A stretch of DNA of 64,000 nucleotides from Nemopilema nomurai (lineage: Eukaryota; Cnidaria; Scyphozoa; Rhizostomeae; Rhizostomatidae): the NCBI GenBank assembly GCA_003864495.1, contig ML133388.1:2767809-2831808 (forward strand), in the 5' to 3' direction. Below are positions 58,800-64,000 of the stretch, piece after piece (position 1 is the first letter of the stretch; the number at the start of each line of letters is the position of its first letter). The notes under the pieces were generated by a model. It saw nothing but the letters and a program-made list of their open reading frames with translations. It ran no database searches and was not told the DNA's origin. A program made the position numbers and the translations under genes.

Positions 58800-61700
58800 A
58801 TCTAGCGACGACCTAAGAATAATCCCAAAGACAGAGAAAGAGAGGGTGAGATATGACAACCGAATAAGACGATAAATATTACCCCTTACGGAGAGCAGGG
58901 GTGTTTTCCTCGCCAAAGCACTCAAAGAGCCTGGAAATATGCCATCTTCATCAATCCTATACAGAATTTCCTTGGATGATCTGTCCACCTCCTTTTGGCC
59001 CCTGGTACTTCGAAAAAAAGACTTCATGCATCTTTGCAGACGCAAAAATCCATCGCAATTATAAACTAAGGCAGAAACATCGAATGATTTGCTAATGTTA
59101 CGATTGCTGCCACTAATTCTACAACACAAATAACAGAGATTATGCTTCCTTGGAATCCGTTGTCACTTTTAGTAGGTATTAACTTGGTTCAAGAGCGAGC
59201 ACAGAAAGTGAGCGACTCGTGTTGAGGCAATTCACTGAATAATTTTACAAACGAAATAAGGGTTGTTTATATATAAATGGACGAAAGCCAGGTTACTATA
59301 TACAATCATATTATTCACAGCTACGGGAGAGGTACGCATAATAAATTCCATTTGGGTGTATGTTAAAGTAATCTTACTTCTCGTGATAATATTGCAAGTT
59401 ATAGACATAAAAAAAATCGAAAAACACCACATTATCATCAAAATATCGCCAAGATGCTGAAGTTTTGTGATTTGTCAAGCGTAAATCGTAATTTTGTAGC
59501 TTGTTAAACTAACAATGTCCTAGGTTGGTGCTGCGTAAAGTATCGAAACTTTCTGCACTCATTTGCGACATCGAAAGGACAAGAAAGTTCATTGAAAAAA
59601 CACTAAACAATAAACATATATTTTTTCGCCTTTCATCAGATAAAGTGTCAGATTAGGCCTTGTTTTTTTAAAAACCGACGACGCTCGATTGGGCAGTGCC
59701 AAATGTAGGTTATTCAATCAACAAACAAGAATAGAGAGGCTTCCGACAATAACACGATTGTGCATTTTCAGCTTAATCATTAAAAACACAATAGGCTAAT
59801 TATGGAATCTATTTTTTGAAGCCTCAAAGCTTTCCGACGAAGAAAATGGAAGGATCTTTTTATCTTTTAGACACTACGTTTTACCATCATAAGTGTCGAC
59901 GAGCATGGAACTATGATACCATTGCAAATCCAATATAAAGTCAAGCAGCTCCAATGTTTTCCAATGCCTCTATGATACAGTCGACTCAACCAGTGGAACG
60001 CGGAAAATAAACTGTTTGTTTCGACTTATATAAATATAATATCTTACATCTCAATTGTATTCCTTTATTAGACGTTTAATATGTACATTGAGAGAACTTA
60101 ATCTACTTATGCGCTTGGCGATCCTGAGAGTCTTCGTTTCAGAATGACTAGAATGTGAGTATACGCAAAATAGTTTACAGGTACTGCTGCCCATTCCCAC
60201 ATTCAGAGACTAAACCGTTCAGAGTCAAATGTTTTCTTAATCAGCTGGCTGTCAACTTTGTTACTTTAGATGATGAACGCAACCCACAGAAATCTTTTCC
60301 ACGAACACATAGAGTAATTTTGGAACAAAAATTACCCTGTTGTAGAACTCGAGTTTTTACTAGTTGATAACTACACACGAGTCAAGAAGACTTGAGATGT
60401 TGCTGCCAAATACACGATACCGTGCAAGGAGAACACGCGTGTGAATGTCAGAACGGGATGGATCCACGTTGCTGTGTTAGGAGTTTCGCATCTAACGCGG
60501 TTTGCTGGCAACATTTTTTAACCCAAATTATATCGATTTCTTACCTTTAATTTGTCTCTACGTAAAATCGATGTACAGGGAGATTGAACAATTCTAGAGT
60601 ATGCTAACGCGTGTACCGGGTAAAGCAAAGTGACTTATAGGCCATCCCAAATATCATTTGAATATAAAGTCAAACGTGTTTGGGAAGATTCTAAAGTGCC
60701 TTGTTTCCAAGGTCTTCTTGTCTATAGTGGCGTCTAAAGAGCTAGATCCTGGTTGAATGAGTCACAGCACAACCCAGAGACATCCACGCCTGTTTCTTGA
60801 AAAGGAGGCAGCTGGCTTATAGTGCGGTTTAGGGAATTCGTGTGCCCGACTGTGTTTTCTCTGAAATCGGTCCGTTTTAGAAAACCCCAGCTGGATGAGA
60901 GCGTTAGAAGAAACCCCCTGTAGGAATTGGTGCAACGTAATCTGGCGATTCGATTTGAATGTAGTATTAAGCGTATGGTTTGTTAATCTTGAATGGCTCT
61001 GAACTGGAATTGAACTGTTTGCTTCCATAGGGAACCTTCTCCTGTTCTTTCAACAGCCAGAATGGATTTGCTGATCAAACGTGCGTCCGTCTTACTGCCA
61101 GTTTAAAGGTGCTGACGGTGGATGCGGCGTACACAGCAAAGAGGGAGAAGCTGGGCGCTGTACCGTGACACTAGAGCCAAGATCGTAGAACGTTTTAGCC
61201 AAGATCGTATCTGCTCTTCGAGAAGATTTCACTGAATCAGTGTGTCTTGATTTCAGCTATCGAGATTTACTACAAGGATACAAAGACGGCATGGTTATGT
61301 AAAGTGAGACTCATTTTAACCACCTGACTGCACAGAGCGATAAAGAAGCTAAGAAAGTCATCGTCATCTCAGGTAGTGTTCTCTTAGTTCCCATTTTTCC
61401 TCGACATTTAAGAAGATTGTTCCTGCGTCTTTTCAATGCAACGTCAAATGATTAAGTTGGTTAGCAGTAAGTGAGTATCACTGTCTATGTTAACAAGATC
61501 CCTAACTCTTCATAACTAAAAAGATTAAATATATTTCCAACTATGTACAGATTTATGAAGATTACAGCTCATCCGCCTACTTATTGATATCTCAATGCCA
61601 CAAAGACAAGGGGTCATATGGCAATCGCATTTATCGAGAATCTCTAAGGAAAAACTTGCAACTTCTTTGTTCAATAATTTATAACACCTCCATATCTAAG

Positions 61701-63100
61701 TTTCGAAGCTCTCTTTACCAGTTGCCAAATGTACTGGGTAATTTGCAATAACTTCTTCGATCTATTGCTTTCAACTTGTGTTAACGTTTTGCTTAAAAAG
61801 ATGCAAGAATTATTATTGAAATAAATTCGCAAGTGAACACACCTTTCTTTTTAACCATCTGCGTAAAAAAAATTATCCTAGTCTCAGTATGGCAAAATTT
61901 CTATTTCCTTTAAATATCATTTGCTCATTTCTAAATTTGCTAGTTCTTCTTTACCGCAAAATATTCATAATCATCAACAACATCATTCTTTGCTGTGATA
62001 TAGAACACAATTTCTTAACTTTTTATTGCGACTGGTACTTTTGTAAGGCACTTGACTTCCGCTCAAAGAGAATTTTCGCAAAAGAGAGAATACCTTATAC
62101 CCAAAATTTGTTTATTTTTATCTCTCTGAGTTTTTCTATGAAAGCAAAATCATAAGGCTTTAATCGATTGCAAAGAAGCAAGCTTAGCCGCTCTTGCATA
62201 GCCACAACTCTGAGCAGTAATTTTCTACTCGAGAAACTAGTATTCATTGAATGTGAAGAACAGGTTAAACGTGTTCTTCAGTTGCATGCAATCAACGGCT
62301 CTGTAGGAATCGTGATTCGAAACGAGATGAGTGGAATCCAAGTTGATTCAAGCTTAATACGTGGTAGTTGATATGCTTTTTTCGAAAAAATCTAGATGCA
62401 AGGCATTTGTTGACCGCAAATGCATTCCTACTGACTTAAATGCATATTATGTCCCAAAGCACCTTGCAATTAGGAACCAAATAGCCAGTGGCTCGTTTGG
62501 CAATTATGATGACACCAAAAAAAGATTATATCGCACGTTCATATTCCCGTTATGTTTGAGTTCTCGCTTTTTCGTATTCCAACTTTAAAATGCTTTCGCC
62601 TGAGATCATCAAAATTTTTGATCAAAATATTGTTTATGCTTTGACCAAATGCCGGTATTACCTTGTACATACCACCTTATTCCCTTCTCGCCCCCTTTGT
62701 GATTTTGTGTCGCTTTTTGTCTCCACTGCTCATTCAAATCAGGTTATCGAAAGTTGAAGACTTATGGCACTTTTTGTTTATTGTTCCACGGGACATTCAT
62801 TTGAAGTCGTTACATTGGGAAGGATTAGTAATGTTAGCAATCAGTACCACGCCTTCCCTGTATATAGTTTTTGTTCCTAAATCAAATTACTGGCAAATCG
62901 TAAGCCTCAACAGAGAGAAAAACCAGAAACCAGACTGACAAACATCCAAAGGCCAAGAGCATCGAAGAAGGTCACTGTAAGAAAGGAAACTCCACTGGCA
63001 CACCTAATTTCTCTGTCATTGTTTTGAGGTGTAGTTGATTAGCTGATTGGAAACATCCGCTTCCAAGAACAGATACTCTTGTGTTGTGTTTGTTTTAGTG
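58800..63100. other. Intergenic DNA, nothing recognised
   Basis: About 4.3 kb of AT-rich sequence without a supported gene, array or transposon. Frames at 58785-59129, 60762-61028, 61889-62155 and 62663-62938 were looked at and lack recognisable features. Confidence 0.45.
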
Positions 63101-63106
63101 CGTATG

Positions 63107-63114
63107 TGACGTCA
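63107..63114. promoter_or_regulatory. CRE palindrome upstream of the last gene
   Basis: A perfect TGACGTCA lies 99 bp before the start codon at 63213, a typical promoter-proximal position for a CREB/ATF site. Confidence 0.4.
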
Positions 63115-63212
63115 CTGAGCCATCTCTCGTGAACAGACCACTTATGACATTCTTAAACATTCGCAGGTTTGTCTTGCTAGCAACCTAGCATGGGAGATCG
63201 CATATCACAAGA

Positions 63213-63307
63213 ATGAAGGCAAGAGAACTGGTTGAGGCGTTTTTCATTTGCAACGTTTCTGTACTGTTGCTTCTATTAATGAATACAACGGCTGGGCAAC
63301 AGTGGAT
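63213..63307 (+). CDS. First coding exon of a secreted or membrane protein, cut by the window end
   Basis: ATG at 63213 opens MKARELVEAFFICNVSVLL, continuing LLLMNTTAGQQW. That is a classic signal peptide with basic N-region, hydrophobic core and a small-residue cleavage context (TTAG/Q). The exon ends in phase 2 at a consensus donor (GAT/gtgagt, 63308). An eight-codon upstream frame (63190-63216) ends in a TGA that overlaps the main ATG as ATGA. The mature protein is not visible here, so its identity is unknown. Confidence 0.45.
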
Positions 63308-64000
63308 GTGAGTACTTTGTTATTTATGATGCTTCATATATAATATTAAACTTTATTATCCATTATAAATATATATAAATAAAATGTCCTATATGAAGTC
63401 CATGACGTGGGTTCCCCGTCATACAGTCTTAGATATGTTTACATTTTAAAGCGATACACACACGCCAGTCAAGGGTATCTTTGAAATACCACGAAACAGA
63501 CTTGTAGATAAACGAAATTAGGTCCTTTTAGCAATCTACATATCTGAATATATGTTATTTGCATGCCTTGGTAGGCAGTATCCTGCACTGTATTCAAATA
63601 AAGAAATATAAGCATGGGTTGTTTAGCTAATCTTAATGAGCAGCTTGGGGAAGAGAAGAGGCCCATTAGCAAAGATTGATATATTATGGAAACATTTTCC
63701 TCGGTAAGTGTTCTGGCAACAGTCTTGTAACAAATCATCTTAGTCCAAGGCTTCTATGCTGATCGATGAGATTACATAAATCGCATGTTGTCATTACTGT
63801 CTTTGTAAAATTAACATTTCGAATTAAAGGCTGGCTAAGCGATATTCCTGATCTCCAATGGGGATCACGAATTTGTTGCTAGCTCACGGCATACAGAACA
63901 AAAGACTCGCGAACAGAGTGTATCTTTGCGAACCAAAATCCCAGCCAAACAAAAGGATAATTTCAGATGCTGGTCATTAGAGGAGAAGATAAAACGGACC
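63308..64000. other. Intron or downstream DNA to the window end
   Basis: Likely the first intron of the gene starting at 63213. No further exon was supported. The minus-strand frame at 63469-63738 has no recognisable features. Confidence 0.4.

Noticed and set aside
61110..61190. Cys/Gly-containing open segment (KGADGGCGVHSKEGEAGRC)
   Set aside because: It looks like an extracellular module at first sight, but it is short, has no good acceptor and stops at once.

Overview
This window looks like nuclear DNA of an early-branching animal, most likely an anthozoan cnidarian such as a stony coral or sea anemone. That is an inference. It rests on AT-rich sequence, compact exons with GT-AG introns, metazoan-type proteins (a 149-residue invertebrate-type calmodulin and a full eIF4G with MIF4G, MA3 and W2 domains), and many short tandem arrays and MITE-like elements. 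No bacterial, viral or organellar block was seen. The species cannot be fixed without a database search.

The left 41 kb is gene-bearing. In order: the 3' end of a secreted 10-cysteine (colipase/Dickkopf/prokineticin-like fold) protein with a long His/Lys-rich tail (+, 1472-2807, 5' end missing); an intronless VPS72/YL1 gene (-, 5216-6163); calmodulin in five coding exons (+, 8311-10098); eIF4G in about 25 exons (+, 14198 or 16091 to 34873), whose introns hold most of the tandem repeats; an intronless AKAP7-like 2H-phosphoesterase gene split by one frameshift (-, 37119-38890); and a short ICAD/DFF45-like gene of two exons (+, 38974-40201), divergent from the previous gene with only 83 bp between start codons.

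The right 23 kb (40.2-64 kb) is gene-poor. It holds two adjacent 14-bp satellites (41.2-42.1 kb), a 16-bp array (43.9-44.2 kb), a near-perfect 48-bp hairpin whose relatives recur at 41.1 and 52.0 kb, and a roughly 22-bp array (48.6-48.9 kb). Only weak, unrecognised gene signals occur there: a phase 1-1 orphan exon at 47370-47456, a possible gene ending at 57723, a TATA-associated ORF at 58421-58777, and a signal-peptide-encoding first exon at 63213-63307 behind a CRE palindrome.

The recognised genes are mostly housekeeping or signalling genes: chromatin remodelling (VPS72), Ca2+ sensing (calmodulin), translation initiation (eIF4G) and apoptotic nuclease control (DFFA-like). They do not form a pathway or operon. 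I found no self-contained new system. The most interesting leads are the His/Lys-rich cysteine-domain protein, a probable poison splice acceptor behind a pyrimidine microsatellite in eIF4G, the single-base frameshift in the AKAP7-like gene, an array of splice-acceptor-like units in an eIF4G intron, and an excess of the CRE palindrome TGACGTCA.
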